From positions 1-62,588 of the forward strand of contig JAGKTY010000011.1 in NCBI GenBank assembly GCA_021153185.1: a stretch of DNA of 62,588 bases, in the 5' to 3' direction. Shown piece by piece: positions 16,589 through 24,782 of the stretch. The DNA comes from Lachnospiraceae bacterium. Lineage in GTDB: Bacteria > Bacillota > Clostridia > Lachnospirales > Lachnospiraceae. Numbering within the stretch: the stretch's first letter is position 1; every line of letters begins with the position of its first letter. Under the pieces are notes generated by a model. The model saw only the letters and a program-made list of their open reading frames with translations, ran no database searches and was not told where the DNA came from. The translations under genes were made by a program, and so were the position numbers.

Positions 16589-17953
16589 TTATTTGGATTC
16601 CATACGGGCAATTCCGTACTCTACCTTTACTTTTCCTTCTGTATAAAGCTTTTGGAAATTATTGATGATACGCTCAGCAACCATATCACCTTTATCATGA
16701 TCTGCATCCATCAAAATCACCATAATCTGCTTGCTGGAATATCTGGTTGATACATCTGAGTTCCGAAGCGATGTAAATATTGACTGCTCCAAAAGCTCCA
16801 GCACACGTTCCATCTCTGTGACATCCACCACTTCCCCCGCAGCCTCTGTCACGGTAAGCAGCAGCGTCTGTACCTCTTTCCCGCTTCGATTAAGAAAACG
16901 GTTAATAAAATTGTATACGTGATGAAAACTGTCAAAATCAAGCTGGTATGCACCTTTTCCGCTATCAGCACGCATCATCACTTCCTGCAAATAGTGTAAA
17001 TCCACTGTCTTGTTGGCACGCATCGTTTCTTCCTGCATTTTGTCGCTAAAGAAATGATACGAATTTTTGCCGTTTTGCTTCACATAATAAAGCGCTTTGT
17101 CCGCACAGTTATACAGCTTATTGAAATCCACACCGTCTCCCGGCGTCTGTGCGATTCCGATAGATACCGAAGAATTGGTCTCAAATTTGCACGCTTCCAA
17201 CTTATTGCAAAGATCTGTAATAATGTCTGACGCATGTTTGCCGATCTCACGTTTATCCGTAACACCCTTGACAAATGTAACGAATTCATCACCACCGATA
17301 CGGCAGAGCACATCTCCCTCAGATGCATATTCGCGAAGCGTGTCCGCAAACATTTTGAGCGTCTGATCGCCGGCAAGGTGGCCGTAATTATCGTTGATTG
17401 CCTTAAAGTTATCCATATCAATCATAAAAAGTGCACCCGGAACGCCCTCGGCAATGATCTCATTGACAGCTTCCTCTGTATGTACACGGTTCCAAAGGCC
17501 GGTCAACGCATCCTGCCTTGACTTGCTCTTCATATCGGAAACCTCTTGGGTTTTTTTCTCTAATTTGTGCGCGAGACTCAGACGCAAATCCTCTAATTCA
17601 AGTGCCCTGCTGATTCTGGAACGCATAACCTCCGGAACGAACGGTTTGGCGATAAAGTCAATCGCACCCTCTTTAAAACATCTCGTCTCTGTTACCGTGT
17701 CATTGTCCGCTGTAAGGAAAATAACCGGGATATCCTTGCACTGCTCTATCTCACGGATTGCATGAAGTACCTCAAAGCCATCCATCTCCGGCATATTGAT
17801 ATCCAAAAGAATCATATCGCACGAATCTTTGTGAAGAAAATCGAGTGCCTGTGATCCTTTGGTCACCAAAATCACCTTGTATTGCTCACATAATACCATT
17901 CTTGCTGATGTAAGGTTCAATTTGTCATCATCAACGACCAATATACTTTTCAT
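16589..17953 (-). CDS. Response regulator diguanylate cyclase with second degenerate GGDEF-like domain
   Basis: 454 aa. An N-terminal receiver domain has DDD near residues 8-10, the phospho-acceptor Asp in LLDINMPEMDG and Lys in IAKPF. A GGDEF domain (about residues 145-300) follows with an intact RIGGDEF active site, so c-di-GMP synthesis is predicted. The RxxD inhibitory site reads SEGD and lacks the Arg, so product inhibition may be weak. The C-terminal ~120 residues look like a second GGDEF fold with the active loop degraded (RYSSKQI). No partner histidine kinase is adjacent, so an orphan regulator is likely. Confidence 0.9.
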   Translation of the reverse strand: MKSILVVDDDKLNLTSARMVLCEQYKVILVTKGSQALDFLHKDSCDMILLDINMPEMDGFEVLHAIREIEQCKDIPVIFLTADNDTVTETRCFKEGAIDFIAKPFVPEVMRSRISRALELEDLRLSLAHKLEKKTQEVSDMKSKSRQDALTGLWNRVHTEEAVNEIIAEGVPGALFMIDMDNFKAINDNYGHLAGDQTLKMFADTLREYASEGDVLCRIGGDEFVTFVKGVTDKREIGKHASDIITDLCNKLEACKFETNSSVSIGIAQTPGDGVDFNKLYNCADKALYYVKQNGKNSYHFFSDKMQEETMRANKTVDLHYLQEVMMRADSGKGAYQLDFDSFHHVYNFINRFLNRSGKEVQTLLLTVTEAAGEVVDVTEMERVLELLEQSIFTSLRNSDVSTRYSSKQIMVILMDADHDKGDMVAERIINNFQKLYTEGKVKVEYGIARMESK

Positions 17954-18095
17954 CGTCTCTCACTTTGCCCCTTTTCTAATATCATCTGTCTATGACTCCT
18001 TAACTTCAATCTATTATCGCATTTTTTACGTGTTCTGCATAGCCAATAAATGATATTTTTTCGATTTTTTTCTGTTTTCAATCGCAAAAACGACA

Positions 18096-18120
18096 ATTTT
18101 ATCATGGGAAGCGATAAAAT
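18096..18120 (-). terminator. Possible terminator after the amylase gene
   Basis: An 8-bp stem (ATTTTATC/GATAAAAT) with a nine-base loop lies just past the amylase stop. On the minus strand it is followed by a moderately T-rich stretch. The stem is AT-rich, so termination may be weak. Confidence 0.4.
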
Positions 18121-18126
18121 CCATCC

Positions 18127-19905
18127 TTATCGGAAGCTTTTTACCCAGTTTTGAAGCGAACCCAAATGCTCATTGACGATAACCGTCTGCTTCATCTGAT
18201 CTGTCACCGGTCCGTTTTGTGCCATTTTTTCCAAAATAGCAACCTGAAGCTCATATACTGACATGCTGTCATAATCAGAGCGGTTTCGGATGCTCTCCGT
18301 ACTGATCTGCGCATAGTTCTCATCAAGACCGTACTTTTCTGCTGCGCTGTCAGATACGTTTGCTTTTGGCTCTGCCACTGTATCTTTGGCCTGCGGAGCT
18401 TTTTGCTCTGCTGATTGCTTAGCCTCCTTAGTTTCCGCTTCTTTCTTAGCCTCCTCTGCCTTTTGCGCTTCTTCTGCTTTTTTCTCTTCCAAAGATCCCT
18501 TTACAGCCTCCGTTTTAATCTCGCCCGCTTCTACCTTTGTGTCCGCAAAGCTTGCTGCGCTTGCCGGAATCCAGATCTCACCTTCTCCTGCGCCGATGGA
18601 TACCGAGAAATTACCGCCACTGACAGTTACCTCGCGTCCTGAAATCGCACCTTTGTACACGCCATCGCCAAGACCTCCTGCCTGTACGGTTGCCTCGTTG
18701 TCATCGTTGTTTACCGTGACAACGACGTCGATGCCATCCAATGACCTCGCAAACACGTACTGACGGTTTGTCAGCATCAGCTCGCGGTATACGCCATAAG
18801 AAAGCGCCGGCGTATTCTGTCTGATTTTGCCAAGTGCAGCAATAATCCTGGTGAGCTGATTGTTCTGCAGTGCATCTTTGTATTCCTGATAATCAAGTGC
18901 CGGGCGAAGCGAATCATCTGATCCCTTCTCTTTTTTGCCCTCGATACCAAATTCGGAACCGTAGTAAACGGAAGGCACACCCGGAAGTGTATACGTAAGC
19001 ACATAAATCGGGAACAAATGCGCTTTGTTATTGACTCTTGTCGCAATACGCTCCACGTCATGGTTATCCGCAAAATTGTAAAGCTTGAGGCCATCCGGTC
19101 TGTTGCCGCCCATCTCGTAAAGTCTCTTTACTGTATGCGCGATCTCAAAATAATTATGCTCATTGTGTCCCGAGTAAAGGGCTTTATGAAGATTGTAATT
19201 GGTCACACTGTGAAGCGTCTCGCCATTGACCCATCTGGTGTAATCGCCATGAATGACCTCACCCATCAGCCAGAAATCCGGTTTTACCGTATTGGCAAGA
19301 CTGCGAAGCGCTTTCATAAAATCAAAATCAAGTACATCTGCCGCATCAAGTCGGATACCGTCGACATCAAACTCGCTCACCCAGAACCGGATCACATCGC
19401 AAATATAATCCTTTACCGCGCCATTTCTCTGGTTCAGCTTCACAAGAAGGTTATATCCGCCCCAGTTATCATAGCAAAACCCATCGTTATACTCGTTGTT
19501 TCCACCGAAGTTTACATTACAGAACCAGTCACGGTATGGTGAATTTTCTCTATTTTGTTTGAGGTCCTTAAATGCAAAGAAATCGCGGCCGACATGGTTA
19601 AATACGCCGTCAAAAATGACTTTCACACCTTCCTCGTGGCAATCCGCCACAAACTTCTTTAAATCTTCATTCGTGCCAAGACGACTGTCTAATTTCTTGT
19701 AATCGGTTGTCTCATAACCGTGTCCCACCGATTCAAAGAGTGGTCCGATATAAATCGCATTGAACCCTGCTTTCTTAATGTGGGAAATCCAAGGTGTCAG
19801 CTCCTTCATCCGGTTCACAGGTTCCTTGTATTCGTTTTGCTTTGGGGCTCCCAAAAGTCCCAATGGATAAATGTGGTAAAATACCGCCTCATCATACCAA
19901 GCCAT
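18127..19905 (-). CDS. GH13 alpha-amylase-family enzyme with helical C-terminal extension
   Basis: About 592 aa, without a signal peptide, so it acts on intracellular alpha-glucans. The GH13 regions are all present: FDGVFNHVG, nucleophile Asp in DGIRLDAADV, acid Glu in LMGEVIHGDY and the stabiliser in NFADNHD. A beta-sandwich C-domain ends near residue 450. An Ala/Glu/Lys-rich segment (about residues 470-525) follows, then a separate helical ~65-residue end, neither of which belongs to the usual enzyme. ATG 19905 has AAGGAG upstream. Specificity (amylase, maltogenic or cyclomaltodextrinase-like) cannot be told from sequence. Confidence 0.9.
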   Translation of the reverse strand: MAWYDEAVFYHIYPLGLLGAPKQNEYKEPVNRMKELTPWISHIKKAGFNAIYIGPLFESVGHGYETTDYKKLDSRLGTNEDLKKFVADCHEEGVKVIFDGVFNHVGRDFFAFKDLKQNRENSPYRDWFCNVNFGGNNEYNDGFCYDNWGGYNLLVKLNQRNGAVKDYICDVIRFWVSEFDVDGIRLDAADVLDFDFMKALRSLANTVKPDFWLMGEVIHGDYTRWVNGETLHSVTNYNLHKALYSGHNEHNYFEIAHTVKRLYEMGGNRPDGLKLYNFADNHDVERIATRVNNKAHLFPIYVLTYTLPGVPSVYYGSEFGIEGKKEKGSDDSLRPALDYQEYKDALQNNQLTRIIAALGKIRQNTPALSYGVYRELMLTNRQYVFARSLDGIDVVVTVNNDDNEATVQAGGLGDGVYKGAISGREVTVSGGNFSVSIGAGEGEIWIPASAASFADTKVEAGEIKTEAVKGSLEEKKAEEAQKAEEAKKEAETKEAKQSAEQKAPQAKDTVAEPKANVSDSAAEKYGLDENYAQISTESIRNRSDYDSMSVYELQVAILEKMAQNGPVTDQMKQTVIVNEHLGSLQNWVKSFR

Positions 19906-19963
19906 CAATTATGTCTCCTTTAAATGCATAATTTGTTGTTACTTTTGCCACAACAACGGTATC

Positions 19964-19992
19964 ATTTTACCATATTTTTGGTTATTTGTCAC
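19964..19992 (-). promoter_or_regulatory. Promoter of the GH13 gene
   Basis: On the minus strand GTGACA (19987-19992) and TAAAAT (19964-19969) are separated by 17 bases, about 60 bases before the gene. The -35 box overlaps the stop of the upstream lipoprotein gene. Confidence 0.6.
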
Positions 19993-20399
19993 GAAAAAAT
20001 GACGTTTTCTTCCATGTTTTCCAGTTTCACAATAACGCATGGATAAGTGGGCTTTTGGATTTCTCCGCCCTGCGGTCCATGAAGTGTCGAATCCATAACA
20101 ATCGCATTTTGTGTCAGATATACTTCATTTACCGAAATACTATAGCCGCTTGACTCCTGTTTTCCGTACCCCACGCATAGATACATGTATTCGCCCTCCC
20201 GATACACAAATGAAAACGGGGTTTCCTGCTTTTCCAAAATCATCTCCTGACACGCCTGTGGAACAGATTCGATGGATACAACCGCAAAATCCAAATCGCG
20301 TATCTTTTGATTTTCCCGATGTTCGATGCTACAGCCGCAAAGCAGCCCCAAAACCATACAACATATCAAAATTTTTCGAAGAATCGCTCCTTTTTTCAT
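19989..20399 (-). CDS. PrcB-like C-terminal domain lipoprotein
   Basis: A 136-aa predicted lipoprotein: basic N-terminus, hydrophobic core, then the lipobox LLCGC near residue 23. The mature part resembles the PrcB_C domain found in treponemal protease-complex subunit PrcB. It contains a CVGYGKQESSGYSI turn followed by VNEVYLTQNAIVMD, a short beta structure. The partner and function are unknown. The start at 20399 is chosen because it begins the signal sequence, with AAGGA about ten bases upstream. It is divergent from plsC. Confidence 0.65.
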   Translation of the reverse strand: MKKGAILRKILICCMVLGLLCGCSIEHRENQKIRDLDFAVVSIESVPQACQEMILEKQETPFSFVYREGEYMYLCVGYGKQESSGYSISVNEVYLTQNAIVMDSTLHGPQGGEIQKPTYPCVIVKLENMEENVIFS

Positions 20400-20417
20400 C
20401 GTAATTCGTTTCCTTTC

Positions 20418-20446
20418 TTGATTCCTTTCCAAATATATCATATACT
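20418..20446 (+). promoter_or_regulatory. plsC promoter
   Basis: TTGATT (20418-20423) and TATACT (20441-20446) are separated by 17 bases and lie 32 bases before the plsC start. Confidence 0.65.
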
Positions 20447-20477
20447 ATGTTTATGTGAGGAAAGGATGATTTAATAC

Positions 20478-21212
20478 ATGTTAAGAATTACAATGATTGT
20501 CGTGTTTGTTGTGTTGTTTTTGATTCTTTCCATTCCAATCCTATTGGTTGAATGGTGTATCGGACTGGTGAACAAACGCGTCAAATATGTTACAAGTAAA
20601 GCAATTATCGAATGGGCTTTCCGTGTCTGTTTGTTTTTTGCCGGCACCAAGGTAACTGTCATCGGCCGCGAGAACATTCCAAAAGACCGTGCCGTGTTGT
20701 ACATCGGTAACCACCGGAGCGTTTTTGATATTTTGATTTCCTATGTGAATTCGCCGAGACCAACCGGTTACATCGCCAAGGATGAGCTCATACACGTTCC
20801 GCTTTTGAATCTGTGGATGCGCAATATCAACTGCTTATTCTTAGACCGCAAGGATGTCAAAAAGGGACTCAAGACGATCCTGACGAGTATCGAGAAACTA
20901 AAAAGCGGTGTTTCGATATGTATCTTCCCGGAGGGCACCCGCAACAATACAGACAAGGCGCTGCTGCCGTTCCACGATGGAAGCTTCAAACCGGCCATAA
21001 AAGCCAAATGTCCTATCGTCCCGATGACCTTTAACAATGCTTCGGCTATTTTCGAGGATCAGTATCCTCGCATCAAAAAAGCGCACGTCATTTTGGAATT
21101 CGGCAAGCCGTTTATGGTAGATGACTTAGAGCCGGAAGACAAAAAACACATCGGCGAATATACCGCCAATATCATAAGAGAAACCTATGAACGCAACAAA
21201 TCCCTGGTGTAA
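20478..21212 (+). CDS. plsC: 1-acyl-sn-glycerol-3-phosphate acyltransferase
   Basis: Membrane-bound acyltransferase that turns lysophosphatidate into phosphatidate. 244 aa with an N-terminal transmembrane helix (about residues 3-24). The catalytic motif is NHRSVFD (HX4D), and the glycerol-phosphate binding motif is FPEGTRNN. A later block, KCPIVPMTFNNA, also fits the family. It is a single gene with its own promoter. The stop codon lies inside the loop of the terminator hairpin. Confidence 0.93.
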   Translation: MLRITMIVVFVVLFLILSIPILLVEWCIGLVNKRVKYVTSKAIIEWAFRVCLFFAGTKVTVIGRENIPKDRAVLYIGNHRSVFDILISYVNSPRPTGYIAKDELIHVPLLNLWMRNINCLFLDRKDVKKGLKTILTSIEKLKSGVSICIFPEGTRNNTDKALLPFHDGSFKPAIKAKCPIVPMTFNNASAIFEDQYPRIKKAHVILEFGKPFMVDDLEPEDKKHIGEYTANIIRETYERNKSLV

Positions 21213-21230
21213 AAACCAGGGATTTTCTCT
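21199..21230 (+). terminator. plsC terminator overlapping its stop codon
   Basis: The stem TCCCTGGT/ACCAGGGA (21201-21208 with 21215-21222) is followed by TTTTCTCTTTT. The TAA stop (21210-21212) is in the loop, so the last two plsC codons form one arm. Confidence 0.85.
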
Positions 21231-21244
21231 TTTATGATATTACG

Positions 21245-23776
21245 CTATCTCATATACGTAATAAAACAGTTTCCGTTTCTCTCGAAGAAGTCCTTCGAGT
21301 CATTCATTCCCTTCTTGTAAATCGTGCCCGTCTTTGGGTCCATAATGACGGTGTTTAGTTCATTGAAGCCGACGATGAGCACCGCACTGCCGTCTGAGAG
21401 CATTGCAAGCACCGGGATATCCTGATTGACGTAATACAGCACACTGTCAAGGCTGCAGCCCGACAAATCGAGCACCTGTTTGTCTTCCAGTCCATCCTGC
21501 AAAATTGTCACGACATTCTTTCCGTTTTTGAGCTGAAGCTCGGAGCTCTTTGAGACGCCCTCATACTTGAGAATCGCATCGAGGCAGACTGCCACGCTGT
21601 TCTTATCGCCGTTTTCTGCTTCCGGCTGAATCTTCATGATCTGATTCTTTGTAAGTCTCGTGCCCTTTTGCCAGATATAATAGCCGTTGTCTGCCACAAC
21701 CACGCTCGAGAGCGATTCTGCCAGGCGCACCGCTTCGGCCACATTTCTGCACGAATCGACGATACCGTGCATATTGTAAATGTAATAAATCGGCTGTCTC
21801 TCTTCATTCTTTGGTATCGAAATTTCGCGTCCGCCTTCATACAGCACCTGCTTAGGTGTCAGCCTCTTGAGCTTATCCGTCGGTATCGTATCCTTCAGTG
21901 CAATCTGCACGATTTTTTCGTAATCCTGTGTCACTGCCACTTCGATGAGATTACTGCCTGCCTTAGACTCGTCATTGTCCATAATCTGATCATCTTTTGC
22001 AGCAACAAATGTGCCTAGGTCACTCGACTTCGTCACGCGATTTAGATTAATCTGATTGTCTTCGATTTGCGCATCGATTACATAATAACCATCTTTGTTA
22101 TAGTCTTTGAGCAAGTTGCCGGCATCATCCTGAATCTTGATGCTGTACATTGGGAAAATGATTTTTCCGGATGCATCCTCTGCCAAATCACTCTTCTTTG
22201 CAAGTCCGTAAATAATGTCCTCTCCCATAAATCCGATTGGTTTGACATATTCGCCTGGCGGTGCATCAATCGTTGTGGTGCGCTGCGTATTAAAATCCAT
22301 CACCTTCAGGCTTTCGCACTGCTGGAGCGCGCTGGAATCCTGCCATACGATGACACGGTTACTCTCTGACACCTTATAAGAATCCACCATCAGATTGCTC
22401 ACGATCTGACGGTAGCTCTGCGCCTCCAAATCGACGCAGTACAGACCGCCGTTTAATACGAGATACAACTGGTTGGAATTGTTTACATATGCTAACTCGT
22501 TTACTTCCTCTTTCAGCATCTGGTACGGCTTGTCGCAAGGAATAAACACCTCTTCCTCAATCGTATTGACCGTACTATTGTATGTGAAAATCTGGATACC
22601 GACGCGTCCCTCATGGCTGCCCCTGCTCATATATCCAAATACCATGAAGCGCACATTTCCCGTCTCATCGACATTCAGGATACGGATACCAAAATCGTTT
22701 TGGAGTGTTCTGGCATCGTAATTGTCATCATCATAAAATCCAAAGACGTATGCAATTTTACCTGTCGACGCAAGATAACAATACAGTCTTGACTCCTGCA
22801 CAAAGGCCACAACACTTCCGCCGTCACTTTGAACCAGGTGTACGTCCGGATTGGTAATGCCCAGCATAATCTTGTTGTTCACAAACACTGACGCATTCCA
22901 GTTAAACTGTTCATCCATCGTCCGCTCATAATCAAGAAGGAACATACGCTCCTGCCCGCTCCGGACACGGAAGCACTCCGTGACATTGTAGGTAAAAATC
23001 TGTTCATCCTTAATCGCATTGACAAGATAGGTCAGCTCAATCGATGCCGTCAGCGGATCAAGTGTTTTGACCTTGACAAGCGGCTCCGTCTTTTTGCTAA
23101 CCTGCAAATCGCCCCATGTAATCTGCGAAAAGCTTGAATGAATATCCACCCTGCTATATGTCGTATTATCGCCGTCCGCATTGGATTCCATATATTTCGC
23201 AAGCTCTCTTGCCGCCGTTTTGTCAAACGTTTTTGCAGAAAAATCAAGTGCAAAATTAATTCGCTGTGCGATATCACAGCCCTCAAGCTCGATAATGCGC
23301 GTATAATACCGCACCTGCTGTCCATCCTCGAGCGTCGCAATCAAGACGAGTGCATACTCATTTCCTGCTTCCATCAAATCCTTTGGTTCAAGCGTTGCTG
23401 TTACATGGCTGCCCTGATCGACATAGTTAAACACTTCCGTACTTTCCACAAGTCGCTGTCCGTCGACAGACCTGATCTCGTAGGACAGACTTTTGAGAAC
23501 ACGTCCATACATATCCAGGGAAACTTCCACACTTCTGTTGTCTGTCAGCGGCGTGATCGCATCCCGCATACTGCTGACATCCATCTCATCCGTATAGCCG
23601 CGCATTTCATTGATTTGTTTTCCATCATATACAATATGTGCGAGTGGCAAAGTTGCCTTGCTCATCTCAACCGTCATATCAAGACTTGACTGATTCATCA
23701 GGGAACTGATGATGATCACTGATATAACGAATACGACGACACTCACAATTGCTTTTATAATTACTCTTTTTTTCAT
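21245..23776 (-). CDS. Large membrane-anchored protein with inactive C39-like peptidase domain
   Basis: 843 aa. An N-terminal membrane anchor (residues about 5-28) is followed by a large extracellular region with propeller-like beta repeats (RLYCYLASTGKIAYVFGFY; QLYLVLNGGLYCVDLE). The C-terminal domain (726-843) follows the C39-like papain fold: KYEG turn, DIPVLAML, LIVGF, then MDPKTGTIY. The expected catalytic Cys is Ser (NSVAVC) and the catalytic His is replaced (DGSAVLIVGF), so it is probably a binding pseudoenzyme. ATG 23776 starts the anchor directly, though its SD is weak. Confidence 0.7.
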   Translation of the reverse strand: MKKRVIIKAIVSVVVFVISVIIISSLMNQSSLDMTVEMSKATLPLAHIVYDGKQINEMRGYTDEMDVSSMRDAITPLTDNRSVEVSLDMYGRVLKSLSYEIRSVDGQRLVESTEVFNYVDQGSHVTATLEPKDLMEAGNEYALVLIATLEDGQQVRYYTRIIELEGCDIAQRINFALDFSAKTFDKTAARELAKYMESNADGDNTTYSRVDIHSSFSQITWGDLQVSKKTEPLVKVKTLDPLTASIELTYLVNAIKDEQIFTYNVTECFRVRSGQERMFLLDYERTMDEQFNWNASVFVNNKIMLGITNPDVHLVQSDGGSVVAFVQESRLYCYLASTGKIAYVFGFYDDDNYDARTLQNDFGIRILNVDETGNVRFMVFGYMSRGSHEGRVGIQIFTYNSTVNTIEEEVFIPCDKPYQMLKEEVNELAYVNNSNQLYLVLNGGLYCVDLEAQSYRQIVSNLMVDSYKVSESNRVIVWQDSSALQQCESLKVMDFNTQRTTTIDAPPGEYVKPIGFMGEDIIYGLAKKSDLAEDASGKIIFPMYSIKIQDDAGNLLKDYNKDGYYVIDAQIEDNQINLNRVTKSSDLGTFVAAKDDQIMDNDESKAGSNLIEVAVTQDYEKIVQIALKDTIPTDKLKRLTPKQVLYEGGREISIPKNEERQPIYYIYNMHGIVDSCRNVAEAVRLAESLSSVVVADNGYYIWQKGTRLTKNQIMKIQPEAENGDKNSVAVCLDAILKYEGVSKSSELQLKNGKNVVTILQDGLEDKQVLDLSGCSLDSVLYYVNQDIPVLAMLSDGSAVLIVGFNELNTVIMDPKTGTIYKKGMNDSKDFFERNGNCFITYMR

Positions 23777-23842
23777 AGTAATTATTGTAATTCCTTTTTC
23801 GGAAATGCACAACAAAAATCTTTCTTAAAAAATTAGCTACAA

Positions 23843-24244
23843 CTATTTTTTCCGTTTGTTTTGTCTTTTTTTCAAAATTTCATGGAACAGAATCGGCACA
23901 ACACAATGTGTAAGCATCTCGTCATGCGATAATTTCATGAGCTGACCGAGCTCATCCTCATCAAATACTTCCTCTTCCCATTTATAGTTGCGGATTTTAT
24001 TCACAATCCCCTCCACTAAGCGATATAAAGACACTTCGTCCGGAAACTCGTCATACAACATACTTTCGTCGTAATCGATAAGGGCAAGTGTTTTTTGCAC
24101 TTCCCTCAGCACATATTTCATGGATAGCGGATACATTTTTTCAAAATATGACACATCCTCGTCATATGCATCCTTTTCACCGATTACTTTTACACCTGAT
24201 AAATATGGGTATGTCATATAAAATGGCAATATCTTTCTTTCCAT
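23843..24244 (-). CDS. Hypothetical protein downstream of the atp operon
   Basis: A 133-aa acidic, mostly helical protein. It starts MERKILPFYMTYPYLSG and contains DYDESMLYDEFPDEVSLYRLVE and NYKWEEEVFDEDELGQLMKLSHDEMLTHCVVPILFHEIL, then a basic tail (RQNKRKK). ATG 24244 has AAAGG upstream; the longer frame from 24298 has no start signal. No known motif is visible. It lies behind the atp terminator and so is not part of that operon. Confidence 0.6.
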   Translation of the reverse strand: MERKILPFYMTYPYLSGVKVIGEKDAYDEDVSYFEKMYPLSMKYVLREVQKTLALIDYDESMLYDEFPDEVSLYRLVEGIVNKIRNYKWEEEVFDEDELGQLMKLSHDEMLTHCVVPILFHEILKKRQNKRKK

Positions 24245-24298
24245 AGCAAAAACCTTTTTTGTTATCCTATGCAAACAAAATTCTTCTGCCACAGTCAT

Positions 24299-24350
24299 AA
24301 AAAGACGGGGTTTTATCTCACATTGAAAGTGAGTATAAAACCCCGTCCCC
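24299..24350 (-). terminator. Terminator of the atp operon
   Basis: A long stem, GACGGGGTTTTAT paired with TATAAAACCCCGTC (24304-24347), has an inner CAC/GTG pairing and a T run on the minus strand. It lies directly after atpC. Confidence 0.9.
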
Positions 24351-24363
24351 TAGGTCCAAAATT

Positions 24364-24771
24364 CTATTTCACAACTTCGATACGGGCCATTGCACGTCGT
24401 AGCGCCGTCTCAGCACGCGCGATGTCTGTCTCAGGTGTCTTGCTCGCAAGACGCTCCTGTGCACGTCTGAGTGCTTCCTCCGCACGTTCTACATCGATTT
24501 CGCTTGGCCACTCGATAATCTCTGCCATGATTGTGACTTTATCCTGTAAAATCTCTGCAAATCCGGCATGAAGCGCAGCTTCCTTGATTTGGTCACCCTC
24601 TTCGGTAATCGTTAAGATTCCCGGCTTTAAGATCACTGTAAGCGGCACATGCTCTTTGTAGATACCCATCTCGCCTTCTGTTGTATTCATCTCAACCATT
24701 GTGACATTGCCTTCATAGAAGACACGCTCCGGTGTGATGATTTTAAGTGAAAAAGCTCTCTCATCTGCCAT
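24364..24771 (-). CDS. atpC: F-type ATP synthase epsilon subunit
   Basis: Rotor-stalk subunit of F1 that regulates ATP hydrolysis. 135 aa. An N-terminal beta-sandwich (SLKIITPERVFYEG, TTEGEMGIYKEHVPL) is followed by the C-terminal helical hairpin (VERAEEALRRAQERLA, ARAETALRRAMARI). It is last in the operon, 11 bases after atpD and directly before the terminator. Confidence 0.96.
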   Translation of the reverse strand: MADERAFSLKIITPERVFYEGNVTMVEMNTTEGEMGIYKEHVPLTVILKPGILTITEEGDQIKEAALHAGFAEILQDKVTIMAEIIEWPSEIDVERAEEALRRAQERLASKTPETDIARAETALRRAMARIEVVK

Positions 24772-24782
24772 AAAATCACCTC

